A stretch of 64,000 nucleotides of DNA from JAPUME01 sp027294185 (lineage in GTDB: Bacteria; Acidobacteriota; Terriglobia; UBA7540; JAPUME01), in the NCBI GenBank assembly GCA_963555835.3, contig CAUVWZ020000002.1:434001-498000 (forward strand). The letters run 5' to 3'. Below the pieces are notes generated by a model, which did not search any database, had not been told where the DNA came from, and saw only the letters and a list, made by a program, of their open reading frames with translations. Below are positions 45,173 to 55,712 of the stretch, one piece after another (the first letter of the stretch is position 1; every line of letters begins with the position of its first letter). Position numbers and translations under genes: made by a program.

Positions 45173-45274
45173 GGCCGGAATCCTTCATGCCGGAGTTTCG
45201 CCCTGACGGCCTCCAGACGGATCCAGCTCCCTCAGATGTTTCCAGGGTGACCAAAAAGTCGGCGGAAACCAATT

Positions 45275-46249
45275 TTGGGTAAACGCAAGGAACGTCCAAC
45301 CGAGCTTGAAAATTCTGCATCCCGTTCCCTCGACACTCTCTCCACGCGCGACATTCTTCGGCTGCTCAATCGCGAAGATCATCGCGTAGCTCCCGCCGTT
45401 CGGAGCCAGATTCCCCAAATTACACGCGCGGTTGAGATTATCGTGGAAGCGCTCGAGAAGGGTGGACGGCTGGTCTACGTAGGCGCGGGCACCAGCGGGA
45501 GGTTAGGCGTCGCCGATGCGGCCGAATGTATCCCGACCTTCGGCACCACGCGGGTGATCGCTCTCATGGCCGGAGCGCCGAAGGCTATGTTTCAACCCGC
45601 GGAGGGATTAGAGGATGATCCGCGACTTGCCCGGCGAGATCTTCGCAAGCATAAAATAAATCGGAAAGACGTGGTGGTCGCAATATCGGCAGGCGGCGAT
45701 ACGATCTACCCTCTCGCGGCGCTCCAGGAAGCAGGCAAGCGCGGCGCGCGAACGATTGCCGTAAGCTCCAACCCGAGAGGGAAAATCTGTCGCGTCGCCG
45801 AGGTCGCGATTGTTCCCCGGGTGGGACCTGAGGTGATTGCCGGGTCAACCCGTATGAAAGCCGGCACTTCTCAGAAACTGGTCCTGAACATGCTCTCCAC
45901 GGCTTCCATGGTTCGCTGGGGGAGAGTGCTCGGCAATCGCATGATTCACATGAAGCTCGGCAACCGGAAGCTAATGGAGCGGGCTCGTGCTATCCTGATG
46001 AGGACAACCGGCGCCAGCGCACAGGGCGCGCGCCGGACGTTGGAAGCATCGGGTCGGAATCTTCCCGTTGCCATGGTGATGCTGGCTCGAAAAGTTTCTC
46101 GTGAGAAGGCGCAAACCCTGTTGGGGGGGGAATCGCAGCACGAGGCGCTTCGGAGCATCCTGAGTCCGAAGGTCGCTGCGGGGCCCAGCCCACGGCGCTC
46201 CGCCCGGGAAACCACACGCAAGAAAAGCAAGAAGGCGGTTCGCGGATAG
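45275..46249 (+). CDS. murQ: N-acetylmuramic acid 6-phosphate etherase MurQ
   Basis: 324 residues (TTG 45275; no better start seen). The SIS domain shows the MurQ blocks TRDILRLLNREDHRVAPAV, YVGAGTSGRLGVADAAECIP (Glu84, the expected general acid/base), VVVAISAGGDTIYPLAAL, and PRVGPEVIAGSTRMKAGTSQKLVLNM (in part). It cleaves the lactyl ether of MurNAc-6-phosphate to GlcNAc-6-phosphate and D-lactate. The next gene, nagA, uses that product. The C-terminal 30 residues are a Lys/Arg-rich tail (RRSARETTRKKSKKAVRG) not usual for the family. No MurNAc kinase or PTS gene is in the neighbourhood. Confidence 0.94.
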   Translation: MGKRKERPTELENSASRSLDTLSTRDILRLLNREDHRVAPAVRSQIPQITRAVEIIVEALEKGGRLVYVGAGTSGRLGVADAAECIPTFGTTRVIALMAGAPKAMFQPAEGLEDDPRLARRDLRKHKINRKDVVVAISAGGDTIYPLAALQEAGKRGARTIAVSSNPRGKICRVAEVAIVPRVGPEVIAGSTRMKAGTSQKLVLNMLSTASMVRWGRVLGNRMIHMKLGNRKLMERARAILMRTTGASAQGARRTLEASGRNLPVAMVMLARKVSREKAQTLLGGESQHEALRSILSPKVAAGPSPRRSARETTRKKSKKAVRG

Positions 46250-46280
46250 AGAGGTTGAGGATCGATGCCGGGAGGGACGC

Positions 46281-47468
46281 ATGCGTCAGGCTAAAGCCAT
46301 CTTGGCGGGAACGATTTTTACCCCGACCGAGAGAATCGATGACGGGGTCATCCTCATTCAAGGTCACCGTATCCACAAGGTGGGCCGCAAGAGTGAGGTC
46401 AAAGTTCCCTCCGGAGTGCAGGTCGTCGACAATCGCGACCGCGTGGTGGTGCCGGGATTTATCGATATGCATATCCACGGCGCGGCAGGGCACGACCTGA
46501 TGGAAGGGACCGCCGAAGCCGTTTCCGCCGTCGCCAACTACCTGGCCCGCCACGGGACCACCTCGTTTCTGGCAACCACCGCCACGGCCAGCATTGACCG
46601 TACCCTGCATGCCGCCCAGAAACTGGGGGAATTCATTAGGGCCTCCCACCGCTCCCACGGGGCCGGTGACAAGATTGCCGGCGCACAACCCGTCGGAATC
46701 CACCTGGAAGGGCCCTTCATCAACGTAAAAAAACGCGGAGCCCATCCGGCTTCCCAGGTGAGGAAACCCTCGATTCCTTTGCTTGAGAAATTTCTGAGTG
46801 CAGCGGGAGGCTCGGTGCGCGTGCTCACCCTCGCGCCCGAATTGGATGGAGCGCTTGCGGTTCTCGAATTTGCGCGCAGCAAGGGCCTGCGCGTCGGGAT
46901 CGGCCACTCGAACGCCACCTATGAGGAAGCGGAGCGCTCGATTGCCGCCGGGGCGACGCATGCCGCTCATATCTACAACGCCATGAGGCCTTTCCTGCAC
47001 CGGGACCCGGGCATCATCGGTGCCGTGCTGACCGACGATAGAGTCAGTGCGGAGCTGATCTGTGACGGAATCCACGTGGACCGATCTGCGATTCAGCTTC
47101 TGGTTCTCTCGAAAGGCATCGACCGCTTGCTGCTGGTTACTGACAGCCTGAGCGGTGCCGGTATGCCCGACGGCAACTACCGTTTGGGGAACTTTACCGT
47201 TCACGTTGCGGGCGGAGTCTGCCGAACCGTGGAGGGAAATCTGGCGGGGAGCACGGTTACGCTCGATGCCGCCGTGAGGAACCTCGTATCCTTTACCGGG
47301 CTCAGCTACGAACAGTGTCTTCCGGCGGCCACATTGAACCCGGCCCGAATCCTCGGATTGGAGAAACAGAAGGGTGTGATCGCGCCCGGCGCCGATGCCG
47401 ACCTCGCCGTGCTGGACCGCAGCTTCTATGTCACCCAGACTTACGTCCGCGGCCGGCCGGCCCTCTAG
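46281..47468 (+). CDS. nagA: N-acetylglucosamine-6-phosphate deacetylase NagA
   Basis: 395 residues, ATG 46281 after GGGAGGG. Amidohydrolase superfamily: PGFIDMHIHGAAGHD (metal-site His64, His66), HGTTSFLATTATAS, IHLEGPFINVKKRGAH with the metal Glu, IGHSNATYEEAE, ATHAAHIYNAMRPF and the catalytic Asp in LLVTDSLSGAGMPDG. It deacetylates GlcNAc-6-P to glucosamine-6-P, feeding cell-wall synthesis or glycolysis. It lies 31 bases after murQ, in line with murQ acting just before it. No nagB is next to it; the following gene, murA, begins 89 bases on. Confidence 0.95.
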   Translation: MRQAKAILAGTIFTPTERIDDGVILIQGHRIHKVGRKSEVKVPSGVQVVDNRDRVVVPGFIDMHIHGAAGHDLMEGTAEAVSAVANYLARHGTTSFLATTATASIDRTLHAAQKLGEFIRASHRSHGAGDKIAGAQPVGIHLEGPFINVKKRGAHPASQVRKPSIPLLEKFLSAAGGSVRVLTLAPELDGALAVLEFARSKGLRVGIGHSNATYEEAERSIAAGATHAAHIYNAMRPFLHRDPGIIGAVLTDDRVSAELICDGIHVDRSAIQLLVLSKGIDRLLLVTDSLSGAGMPDGNYRLGNFTVHVAGGVCRTVEGNLAGSTVTLDAAVRNLVSFTGLSYEQCLPAATLNPARILGLEKQKGVIAPGADADLAVLDRSFYVTQTYVRGRPAL

Positions 47469-47557
47469 GCAGGATTCCAACATCGTCGATTCGGTTGACG
47501 GGGCGGAAAAGCTTATCTCCCGGCGCATCATCACCTCACCTGAGTACGGACCTTACG

Positions 47558-48823
<1,266 letters not shown>

Positions 48824-48835
<12 letters not shown>

Positions 48836-49174
48836 AACGATTCCCAGAAGAATTACCATCAGCACGGCGACGGAAATCCCCGCATATTTCCAATCCCGAG
48901 CGCGCCCAAAACCCACCGCCGTTACGACCAGACGCGCCATAGGGGTCATCACCAGCAGGAGAAGACCCAAGGAAGCATAGCCTGACGGCGAAGGATGGAC
49001 GAAGAGGTCCCCGATTAACGTTTCCGGTTGCTGGAACGAATAGCGTGAATCCACGGCCTCCCCCGGAGACAGCAACAGCAGCAGGATGCCTCCCGCCATC
49101 AGCAGCGTGGCGAGCGAGGCGCCCCATCCGAGGACGGTGACGATGGCCCGTTGCGCCGGGACGTTGTCACTCAT
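48824..49174 (-). CDS. DUF1634-family membrane protein, partner of TauE exporter
   Basis: 116 residues from ATG 49174, which overlaps the stop of the upstream exporter gene (ATGA). Three membrane helices: about 14-37 (VTVLGWGASLATLLMAGGIL), 67-88 (GYASLGLLLLVMTPMARLVV) and 95-114 (KYAGISVAVLMVILLGIVLG). TPMARL with the preceding YASLGLLLL is typical of DUF1634, which is regularly encoded after TauE/SafE proteins. Role unknown; presumably a small subunit or stabiliser of the exporter. The 3' end overlaps murA by 12 bases. Confidence 0.82.
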
Positions 49175-49977
49175 GGTTGGAATCCTCCCTCCAGCACCCG
49201 GTAGATCATCCAGGCTGCAAAGTAGAGTGCAACAAGAGCGAATGCGCTCATCAACCACCGGCTGGGCACACGACGCAGGATCAGAGTGCCCGTACGAGTG
49301 CCGGCGAATATTCCCACCGCGACGGGAGCCGTAATCCACCAGGCGACGTCGCCCCGTCCATAATAGATAAAAGCGCTGGCCGCCGCCGTTACGCCCATCA
49401 TGAAAATACTTGTGGCGCCGGCAATCTTAAAGGGAACCCTCATCACGACGTACATCAGGGGAATGTTGACCACGCCGCCCCCGACACCCAGGAGCCCCGA
49501 AACATTGCCTGAAACAAACGACAACCCCACACCCGCCGGGAGCCGTTTGATTGGATATTGGGGAATCTCCCCGGTTCGAATCTGGTGGTCGGAGATTTCA
49601 AGACTGGAAGAGGACCGCATCTTGCGGAGAATGCTTACAACGGCGCCAACCAAAAGAATGGAAAAGAGAGCTGCCAGTATCTCGCGGCTGAGCAGCCCGG
49701 CAAAGAACGCGCCACTGATTGCCCCTACCGTGGTTCCGAATTCCAGCGTAAGACCCAAACGGACGTCGGCCAGCCCCTCTTGAACATAGCGGGATGCCGC
49801 GCCAATCGAGGTGGCAATGGCACATAAGAGACTCGTCCCGATGGCCTGATGGATCGGGACATCCAGAAAGAGCGTAAGAACCGGCGTGATGATCAGTCCG
49901 CCGCCGATGCCGATGGCAGAACCCAGAGTGCCGGCGAAATAACCCAGCAGCAGCAAAGGAAGAAGAGGAGAGGGCAT
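49171..49977 (-). CDS. TauE/SafE-family sulfite/sulfonate exporter
   Basis: 268 residues if started at ATG 49977 (MPSPLLPLLLLGYFAGTLGS); GTG 50025 would add 16 residues. About eight hydrophobic helices with the two family repeats: GIGGGLIITPVLTLF near residue 23 and LGVGGGVVNIPLMYVV near 165. The family moves sulfite, sulfonates or related small anions out of, or sometimes into, the cell. Coupled to the DUF1634 gene downstream. No sulphur-metabolism gene is adjacent, so the substrate is open. Confidence 0.85.
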   Translation of the reverse strand: MPSPLLPLLLLGYFAGTLGSAIGIGGGLIITPVLTLFLDVPIHQAIGTSLLCAIATSIGAASRYVQEGLADVRLGLTLEFGTTVGAISGAFFAGLLSREILAALFSILLVGAVVSILRKMRSSSSLEISDHQIRTGEIPQYPIKRLPAGVGLSFVSGNVSGLLGVGGGVVNIPLMYVVMRVPFKIAGATSIFMMGVTAAASAFIYYGRGDVAWWITAPVAVGIFAGTRTGTLILRRVPSRWLMSAFALVALYFAAWMIYRVLEGGFQP

Positions 49978-50086
49978 CAGGAATGAATTGGAGTCAAACG
50001 ATCTGAGAAGAAGATGATTCTCCACGTCGTTTCAGGCTGGTGGTGAGAACGCACCCGGATTGCTCGATGGTTCCCGGCTGTGGGGT

Positions 50087-50113
50087 CCCGTACCGGCTTG
50101 CTCCCGGTACGGG
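50087..50113 (-). terminator. Strong hairpin after pnp
   Basis: Perfect 10-bp inverted repeat CCCGTACCGG (50087-50096) / CCGGTACGGG (50104-50113) with a 7-base loop, 50 bases past the pnp stop. No T-run, so it may be a 3'-end stabiliser or part of a dispersed repeat rather than an intrinsic terminator. Confidence 0.45.
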
Positions 50114-50162
50114 ATTCAACCCACCGAAACCTTCCTCCTCAGCATTACCGGAGGGTCGGCTC

Positions 50163-52262
50163 TTATTTCTGGGCTTTCTGGCGCTGGTCGCGAAGGATGG
50201 CCTTACGGCTTAACCGGACCTTGTTGCCGTCAATGGTGATGACCTTGACCAGGAGCTGGTCGCCTTCCTTCAACTCGCGACGGATGTCCTGGATGCGGTG
50301 CTCGGCGACCTCGCTGATGTGCAGCAGGCCGTCGGTGCCGGGTAGAATTTCCACAAAGGCTCCGAAATCCGCCAGTCGAACGATCTTGCCGAGGTAGGTC
50401 TTGCCCATCTCCGGACTGGCCGTGCGGTCCTCGATCATCTTGACGGCCCTTTTGGCAGCCTCTCCGTCGGCAGTATAGACGTTTACCCTACCGTCGTCAT
50501 CCACATCGATTTTCGCCCCGGTCTGTTCGATGATCGAGCGGATGATCTTCCCCCCCGGTCCGATCAGATCGCCGATCTTTTCCTTATTGATTCGAACCGT
50601 AATGATCCGGGGAGCGTAGGAGGCGATGTCGGCGCGCGATTCCGACAACGTCTCAAGCATCTTATCCAGTACGTGGAGTCTCGCCACTTTGGCTTGATTC
50701 AACGCCTCGGCCATGATGGCGGGAGTGACCCCCTTGGTCTTGATGTCCATCTGCAGGGCCGTGATGCCTTCGCGTGTGCCGGCCACCTTGAAGTCCATGT
50801 CGCCCGAGTGGTCTTCGACCCCGGCAATGTCGGTGAGGATGGCATACTTGTCACCCTCCACCACCAACCCCATGGCGATTCCGGCCACGGGGCTCTTGAT
50901 GGGAACTCCGGCGTCCATCAGAGCCAGGCAGCCACCGCAGACCGTAGCCATCGAAGAGGAACCGTTCGATTCCAGGATGTCGGAAACAACGCGAACGGTA
51001 TAGGGGAATTCGTCTTCCGAGGGCATTACCGCCAACAACGCCTTTTCAGCCAACGCTCCGTGTCCGATTTCGCGTCGCCCGGGTCCGCGCATGAACCCGA
51101 CTTCGCCCACGCTGAAGGGCGGGAAGTTGTAGTGGAGCATGAAACGCTTGAAGGTCTCTCCTTCGAGAACATCCATCCTCTGCCGATCGATGGTCGCGCC
51201 CAGAGTCGTATTCACAAGAGCCTGGGTTTCACCTCGCGTGAACAGCGCGGAGCCGTGCGTTCGAGGCAGCAGCCCCACCTCGCAACTGATGGGACGAACC
51301 TCGTCTAAGGGCCGTCCATCCTGGCGCCGTTTCTCAACCAGAACATCCGCCCGAAACAGCCGCTCCTCCAACACGCCGAAGTACCGCTTGGCTTCTCGTC
51401 GCTTAACCGGGTCGTCTTCCGGGTAGCCCGTGACCAACTCATCCTTCAACGCGCGGATGCGATGGTGGCTGTCGAGCTTTGAATACTTGGTGGTATCCAT
51501 GGCGTCGTGAAGAGCTTCGCCCACTTTGCCTTTAATCTCCTGGAACAGGGCTTCATCAAAGGGAGGCGGCGTGAACTCGATCTTCTTGATCCCGAGTTTT
51601 TCCGACAACTCTCGAATGAGCACGATAATTTTCTTGATCTCCCCGTGAGCGTGTTGCAGAGCGTCGTTGACTGCTTCCTCCGACACTCCCTTCGAATTCG
51701 CTTCGACCATCGCAATGGCGTCTTCACTGGCGGCGACGATCATGTCGAGCAGGCTCTCGCGTCGCTCGCTGTAGGTGGGATTCGTCACCAGTCGGCCGTT
51801 AATCAATCCTACGCGGACGGCAGCCAGCGGTGTGTGAAACGGAATGTCGGAGAGAAACAGCGCCGCCGCGCCGGCCGTCACACCGATGACGTCGGGGTCG
51901 TTGTTCTCGTCGGCGGAAAGCACCATGTCGATTATCTGAATCTGGTCTTTGTAACCGTCGGGGAACATCGGGCGAATCGGCCGGTCAATGAGCCGGCAGG
52001 TGATGATCTCTTTTTCGCTGGGGCGCCCCTCGCGCTTAAAGAATCCGCCGGGGATGCGTCCCACAGAGTACTGGTATTCACGGTAATCCACTGTAAGGGG
52101 AAAAAAGTCGATCCCCTCGCGGGGCTCCGCACGGCAGGCGGTAGCCAAGACCGCCGAATCACCGTAACGCGCGTAAACAGAGCCGTTGGCTTGTTTCGCC
52201 AATTTGCCGACTTCCAGAGTCAGCGTACTTTCACCTAAGGGCATACTTACTTCGTAGGGCAT
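50163..52262 (-). CDS. pnp: Polyribonucleotide nucleotidyltransferase (PNPase)
   Basis: 699 residues, standard length. Two RNase PH domains (first: MPLGESTLTLEVGKLAKQAN, VDYREYQYSVGRIPGGFFKREGRP in part; second: LLPRTHGSALFTRGETQALV, and the catalytic-region block DHSGDMDFKVAGT). An alpha domain lies between. A KH domain (KIGDLIGPGGKIIRSIIEQTG with GPGG, about 560-600) and a C-terminal S1 domain (GKIVRLADFGAFVEILPGTDG, about 625-690) follow. It degrades RNA 3' to 5' by phosphorolysis. It lies after rpsO on the minus strand, the widespread rpsO-pnp arrangement, with a terminator-like hairpin between them. Confidence 0.97.
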   Translation of the reverse strand: MPYEVSMPLGESTLTLEVGKLAKQANGSVYARYGDSAVLATACRAEPREGIDFFPLTVDYREYQYSVGRIPGGFFKREGRPSEKEIITCRLIDRPIRPMFPDGYKDQIQIIDMVLSADENNDPDVIGVTAGAAALFLSDIPFHTPLAAVRVGLINGRLVTNPTYSERRESLLDMIVAASEDAIAMVEANSKGVSEEAVNDALQHAHGEIKKIIVLIRELSEKLGIKKIEFTPPPFDEALFQEIKGKVGEALHDAMDTTKYSKLDSHHRIRALKDELVTGYPEDDPVKRREAKRYFGVLEERLFRADVLVEKRRQDGRPLDEVRPISCEVGLLPRTHGSALFTRGETQALVNTTLGATIDRQRMDVLEGETFKRFMLHYNFPPFSVGEVGFMRGPGRREIGHGALAEKALLAVMPSEDEFPYTVRVVSDILESNGSSSMATVCGGCLALMDAGVPIKSPVAGIAMGLVVEGDKYAILTDIAGVEDHSGDMDFKVAGTREGITALQMDIKTKGVTPAIMAEALNQAKVARLHVLDKMLETLSESRADIASYAPRIITVRINKEKIGDLIGPGGKIIRSIIEQTGAKIDVDDDGRVNVYTADGEAAKRAVKMIEDRTASPEMGKTYLGKIVRLADFGAFVEILPGTDGLLHISEVAEHRIQDIRRELKEGDQLLVKVITIDGNKVRLSRKAILRDQRQKAQK

Positions 52263-52419
52263 TATTCCTCCGCAGCCTGTGCCCCAGGAGTTTTTCTCAG
52301 TAACCGGGGCACGGCAGACTTTCTCATATTTTTTGGAATGGAATCAGAGCGGCTCGGAGTGGCCCATTGGGAAACGGAATCAAAAGGCGGGAAACGATCC
52401 ACTTTCCCAAAAACAGAAA

Positions 52420-52454
52420 AGCGACCCTGCGCCCCTGGGGCGTGCAAGGCCGCT
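52420..52454 (-). terminator. Terminator/attenuator hairpin between rpsO and pnp
   Basis: On the minus strand, a long GC-rich stem (AGCGGCC / GGGTCGCT with CGCCCC/GGGGCG inside) ends in TTTTCTGTTTTT. It lies 76 bases past rpsO and 158 bases before pnp. In enteric bacteria the same spacer holds a terminator and RNase III site that limit pnp expression; a similar role is inferred. Confidence 0.75.
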
Positions 52455-52529
52455 CTAAAATTGCCTCGATCGAACTTGGCGTTTTTTCCTAAACTGGATT
52501 CTGCTGCCTTAATCGTATCCGTAGACGAG

Positions 52530-52799
52530 TTACTTGCGAATGCCCAGTCTTTTAATCACCTCCTGATAGCGCCCTGAGTCCTGGCGCTTCAGGTAGTCCA
52601 GCAGGCGGCGGCGTTTTCCGACCATCTGCAAAAGTCCGCGTTGGGAAGAAAAATCCTTGCGGTGAACCTGAAGATGTTGGGTCATGTACTGAATTCGCTC
52701 CGACAGGATCGCCACTTGAACTTCCGGCGACCCGGTATCTTTCGGATGCACACGGAAACCTTCCACCAAACCGACCTTGGTTTCCTTGGTAAGGGGCAT
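52530..52799 (-). CDS. rpsO: 30S ribosomal protein S15
   Basis: 89 residues. Family blocks: VEGFRVHPKDTGSPEVQVAIL, RIQYMTQHLQVHRKDFSSQRGL (in part) and LLQMVGKRRRLLDYLKRQDSGRY. It binds 16S rRNA at the platform early in 30S assembly and often represses its own translation. The start ATG 52799 has AGGAGAG upstream. First gene of rpsO-pnp, with its own promoter at 52849-52878. The 267 bases between rpsO and pnp hold only the hairpin at 52420. Confidence 0.97.
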   Translation of the reverse strand: MPLTKETKVGLVEGFRVHPKDTGSPEVQVAILSERIQYMTQHLQVHRKDFSSQRGLLQMVGKRRRLLDYLKRQDSGRYQEVIKRLGIRK

Positions 52800-52848
52800 C
52801 CGCTCGTCTCTCCTCGCTTCTCTATCTTTTTTTCAATTCTCGACAAGA

Positions 52849-52878
52849 ATCATAGCACGAGTTTTGACAATTTGTAAA
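52849..52878 (-). promoter_or_regulatory. Sigma70-type promoter for rpsO-pnp
   Basis: Minus strand TTTACA (52873-52878), 18-base spacer, TATGAT (52849-52854), giving a leader of about 42 bases with a poly-A stretch and an AGGAG site before rpsO. Confidence 0.55.
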
Positions 52879-52947
52879 CGCCGACTCCCTCTACCGCGGA
52901 GGGGAATCCCTCCTCTTACATTCACCAAGCCCCATCAGATCAGTAAG

Positions 52948-55251
52948 TTAGAGCGAAAGAAGGTAGGAGAACTTCACGAAGAACTGGCGAGCGTCATGCA
53001 TGAACCCCGGGGTACGAATGGTTTGGTTTTCGGTAGGTGAAGTAAGCAGATTGATGTTTTGCATGTTTCCGTTGTAGCCCACAAAGAGAGCGGTCCAGGG
53101 GTTCACCAGGTAGGTAAACAGAAAATCGGCGTTGAAATTCTTGCTCGTTTCGAGGCGAGTCAGCGCAGGATTTACCAGCACCGTGTCGTACTGCAGGATG
53201 ACTCGAAGCGAGAATTCGCGGTTGAATTGCCAGTTCCACCGGGAACGGATAATGTGGTTGGTGAAGATGCTTTCCCCACCCTGAAAACTCTTCAACTGAG
53301 ACAGAATATACGTATTGTCGTTGCGCAGGCGTGAAGTGGGCCGCAGGGTAATTTCGAAGTTGCCCCGAGTCGCCCTGGCAAGCACGGGTTCCTGGCCGTC
53401 CGGAGGAACGAAATTGATCTGCTCGCCAGAGGAGTACCGCCCGCTGATGTTGACCTGAGGGATGTACTGGCTGCGAAAGAACACTGCTTTGGTTTGCTGC
53501 GCAAAATCCCGGTTTTCCGTCAAGGCGTCGAAATCTTCCGGCCGCAACCTTTCCCGCTCTGAGGTGACCCACAACCCGAAACTGGTCTGCCGAATGAACT
53601 CAAAAGACAGGAAGGGCGACACTCTCCGGTCCAGCCGGGTTCCGTTGTGGTCCCAGAGGTTGTCGGTGCTGATCGAAGGGCCCCAGGAGATCAGGTATTT
53701 CCCCTCAGGCCGAAACCGATAGCTGACGCGATGCTCCATGCTACGAATATCTCTACGGCGCACAAAACCCGGCGCCGTCTTGAATCCGACGCCGATATCC
53801 TCGTACTCAAAATCATAGTTGAATTGTCTTCCCGTCCGCTCCAATTCAACAGCATAGGCGGGCCCATCCTCGGTGAATCCATCCAGGTCCTGGGTGGAAG
53901 TGGTGACCGCCTGCATCGTGAGGTTCCAATTGGGATTCAGCTTCAGGCGGGTGTCCACCCCTCCGACCCGGTTGTGGCTGCCTTCGAGCTCGCGGTCGGT
54001 AAAGAGGAATCCCACCGTGGACTCTTTAAAAATATCCCGGTTGACCCGTACGACGCCGAATTTCGCCCGGGTATTGTGTAGAGGGTCGCCAGGCAATACG
54101 GCTCTGCCGGGCGATTGGTCATCCGCCACCAGGGCTCCGATGGCATAGGGCCCCATCTTGCCCGTCAAACGCAGGCCGACCTGGGGATCGGCAATTCGCC
54201 GGCTGAAGAACAGATTGATCGGAGTTTCAAAAAAGTCGTTATTCTCCAGGAAAAACGGCCGCCTCTCGGGGAAGCGGACTTCAAAGCGCCGGTTGACCGT
54301 CACCTGCGGATTGTCGGACTCCACCTGGCTGAAATCCGGATTGACGGCAACATCGAGCGCAAAACTGTCACTGAGCACGAACTTCGCGTCCAACCCCACG
54401 TCCGGTTCGGCATTATCGGTCACAAAACGTGGAAAATTATCATCCCTTGTATCCAGGCCGCGAAAAGACCGGAAGAACCCGAAAGGAATCACCTGAAGGT
54501 TCCGGCCGGCAGAGATATTCTCCAGGCCGACCAGCGTGGCTCCTTGATTAATACGGCCGTCGATCCGCGAGGTGACCCGGGGCCAAAAAGATGACTCGTT
54601 GTTGCGCGGAATCCAGCGAACCAGGACGATGCCCCACTCCTGCTTCGATCGAGCGGGAAAACGCAGGCTCTTGAAGGGAATCGACATCCAAACGACGTAG
54701 CCCCGGTCGGTGACCTTGGCCTTGGAATACCAGAGGGTGTCGAACGAGCTGTCGAAGTTGCGACGTTGGGTCCCTTCATTCCAGCGCCCTTCCATTTGGA
54801 TCCCCAGGGGATTGGCCGAGAAAACATAGGCGCGTCGCTCATCATGAAAGGTATCCAGAAAAACGTCCACCTTGTCATCGCCCCGATAGCTTTCTCGTGG
54901 CGTCATGCGGGCGCGGATCAGGTCCGGGCGCTCGTCGAAGCAGACGAAGATGGCATAGAGGTTTTCATCGTCGTAGCCCAGATAGGCCTCCGTGCGCTGG
55001 CTGACGGCGTCTCCGTCCCGAGGCAGGTTCTGAACGAACCCGGTGACTTTCGCCAGTTTTCCCTTCGAAGCTCCATTCGGGCTCATGTCCAGGAAGTCTT
55101 CGAACAAGGGGGGACTGTCCACTCGAGGAATGACCAGTGTGGGACGGATATTGCTGACCCCATCCTGAGCGTGAGCCGGAGCGGCCGCGGAGCCGGCAAG
55201 CAGGAGTCCTAAGCAGATGTTGAGCAGCGCAAATCGAGAAACTCTCAGCAT
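52948..55251 (-). CDS. DUF5916 outer-membrane protein with CBM9-like N-terminal domain
   Basis: 767 residues with a signal peptide (MLRVSRFALLNICLGLLLAG, SAAAPAHA). A CBM9-like beta-sandwich follows (about 40-225): FVQNLPRDGDAVSQRTEAYL, GYDDENLYAIFVCFDE, DDKVDVFLDTFHDERRAYVF, GYVVWMSIPFKSLRF. The DUF5916 barrel continues (about 250-767): VNPDFSQVESDNPQVTVNRR, FPERRPFFLENNDFFETP, GKMGPYAIGALVADDQSPG, ending in FMHDARQFFVKFSYLLSL with an aromatic/Leu C-terminus typical of outer-membrane barrels. Function unknown; often near peptidases or TonB receptors in Bacteroidetes and Acidobacteria. Stand-alone here. Confidence 0.88.
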   Translation of the reverse strand: MLRVSRFALLNICLGLLLAGSAAAPAHAQDGVSNIRPTLVIPRVDSPPLFEDFLDMSPNGASKGKLAKVTGFVQNLPRDGDAVSQRTEAYLGYDDENLYAIFVCFDERPDLIRARMTPRESYRGDDKVDVFLDTFHDERRAYVFSANPLGIQMEGRWNEGTQRRNFDSSFDTLWYSKAKVTDRGYVVWMSIPFKSLRFPARSKQEWGIVLVRWIPRNNESSFWPRVTSRIDGRINQGATLVGLENISAGRNLQVIPFGFFRSFRGLDTRDDNFPRFVTDNAEPDVGLDAKFVLSDSFALDVAVNPDFSQVESDNPQVTVNRRFEVRFPERRPFFLENNDFFETPINLFFSRRIADPQVGLRLTGKMGPYAIGALVADDQSPGRAVLPGDPLHNTRAKFGVVRVNRDIFKESTVGFLFTDRELEGSHNRVGGVDTRLKLNPNWNLTMQAVTTSTQDLDGFTEDGPAYAVELERTGRQFNYDFEYEDIGVGFKTAPGFVRRRDIRSMEHRVSYRFRPEGKYLISWGPSISTDNLWDHNGTRLDRRVSPFLSFEFIRQTSFGLWVTSERERLRPEDFDALTENRDFAQQTKAVFFRSQYIPQVNISGRYSSGEQINFVPPDGQEPVLARATRGNFEITLRPTSRLRNDNTYILSQLKSFQGGESIFTNHIIRSRWNWQFNREFSLRVILQYDTVLVNPALTRLETSKNFNADFLFTYLVNPWTALFVGYNGNMQNINLLTSPTENQTIRTPGFMHDARQFFVKFSYLLSL

Positions 55252-55404
55252 GGGGAGCGTGTAAAGGTCGGAAACTTCCGGGCCTTTCTCCTGTGTCTTC
55301 TACTTCTCTAGCCGGGGTGGTTTTCGTGAGACGGGAGGAGCGCCGGTGCCCGGCAGGGGGGTCTTCCATTGCTCTCCACTCGGACCCCACCGTAAACCAA
55401 CGCA

Positions 55405-55480
55405 TGGTGGACCGGAAGGGACTCGAACCCTCGACCTCAGCGTTGCGAACGCCGCGCTCTCCCAGCTGAGCTACCGGCCC
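55405..55480 (-). tRNA. tRNA-Ala (anticodon CGC), with encoded CCA
   Basis: The minus strand folds as a cloverleaf: acceptor GGGCCGG / CCGGTCC with the alanine identity pair G3-U70, D-arm GCTCAGCTGGGAGAGC, anticodon stem CGGCG / CGCTG around loop TTCGCAA (anticodon CGC, reads GCG), T-loop GGTTCGAGTCC, discriminator A and genomically encoded CCA (55405-55407). 76 bases in total. Confidence 0.95.
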
Positions 55481-55670
55481 TTTTACGCGCCAAAGCCTAA
55501 ATATAGCACGAAGTTACCTTTACGACTACAGGGCAGCGGAATGGCGGCCACTCGCCTCGATAAAACCACTATCATTTCGACGCGGGGAGTGGCTGGAAGT
55601 TTACACCCGGGACCGCCTGATCCTTTTGGGAAGAAAAAAGCGGGGCAAGCGGCTAATAACTTTATAATAC

Positions 55671-55679
55671 AAAGTACTT
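55671..55679. promoter_or_regulatory. AAAGTACTT palindrome, candidate operator 1
   Basis: Palindromic AAGTACTT core that runs into the -35 box of the following promoter (AAAGTACTTGACAG). It shares AAAGTACTT plus ACAG, and AAT upstream, with operator 2 at 56744. A repressor bound here would block the promoter; the winged-helix protein encoded at 56320 is the obvious candidate. Confidence 0.5.
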
Positions 55680-55706
55680 GACAGAACAATGCGCACTTGC
55701 TAAACT
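55678..55706 (+). promoter_or_regulatory. Sigma70 promoter with leaderless start
   Basis: Consensus TTGACA (55678-55683), 17-base spacer, TAAACT (55701-55706). Expected transcription start about 55713, which is the A of the ATG of the next gene; no Shine-Dalgarno is present. Confidence 0.7.
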
Positions 55707-55712
55707 GCTCCT

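Noticed and set aside
45990..47534. Long minus-strand open frame opposite nagA
   Set aside because: Antisense shadow of nagA, which has complete catalytic motifs and a Shine-Dalgarno on the plus strand.
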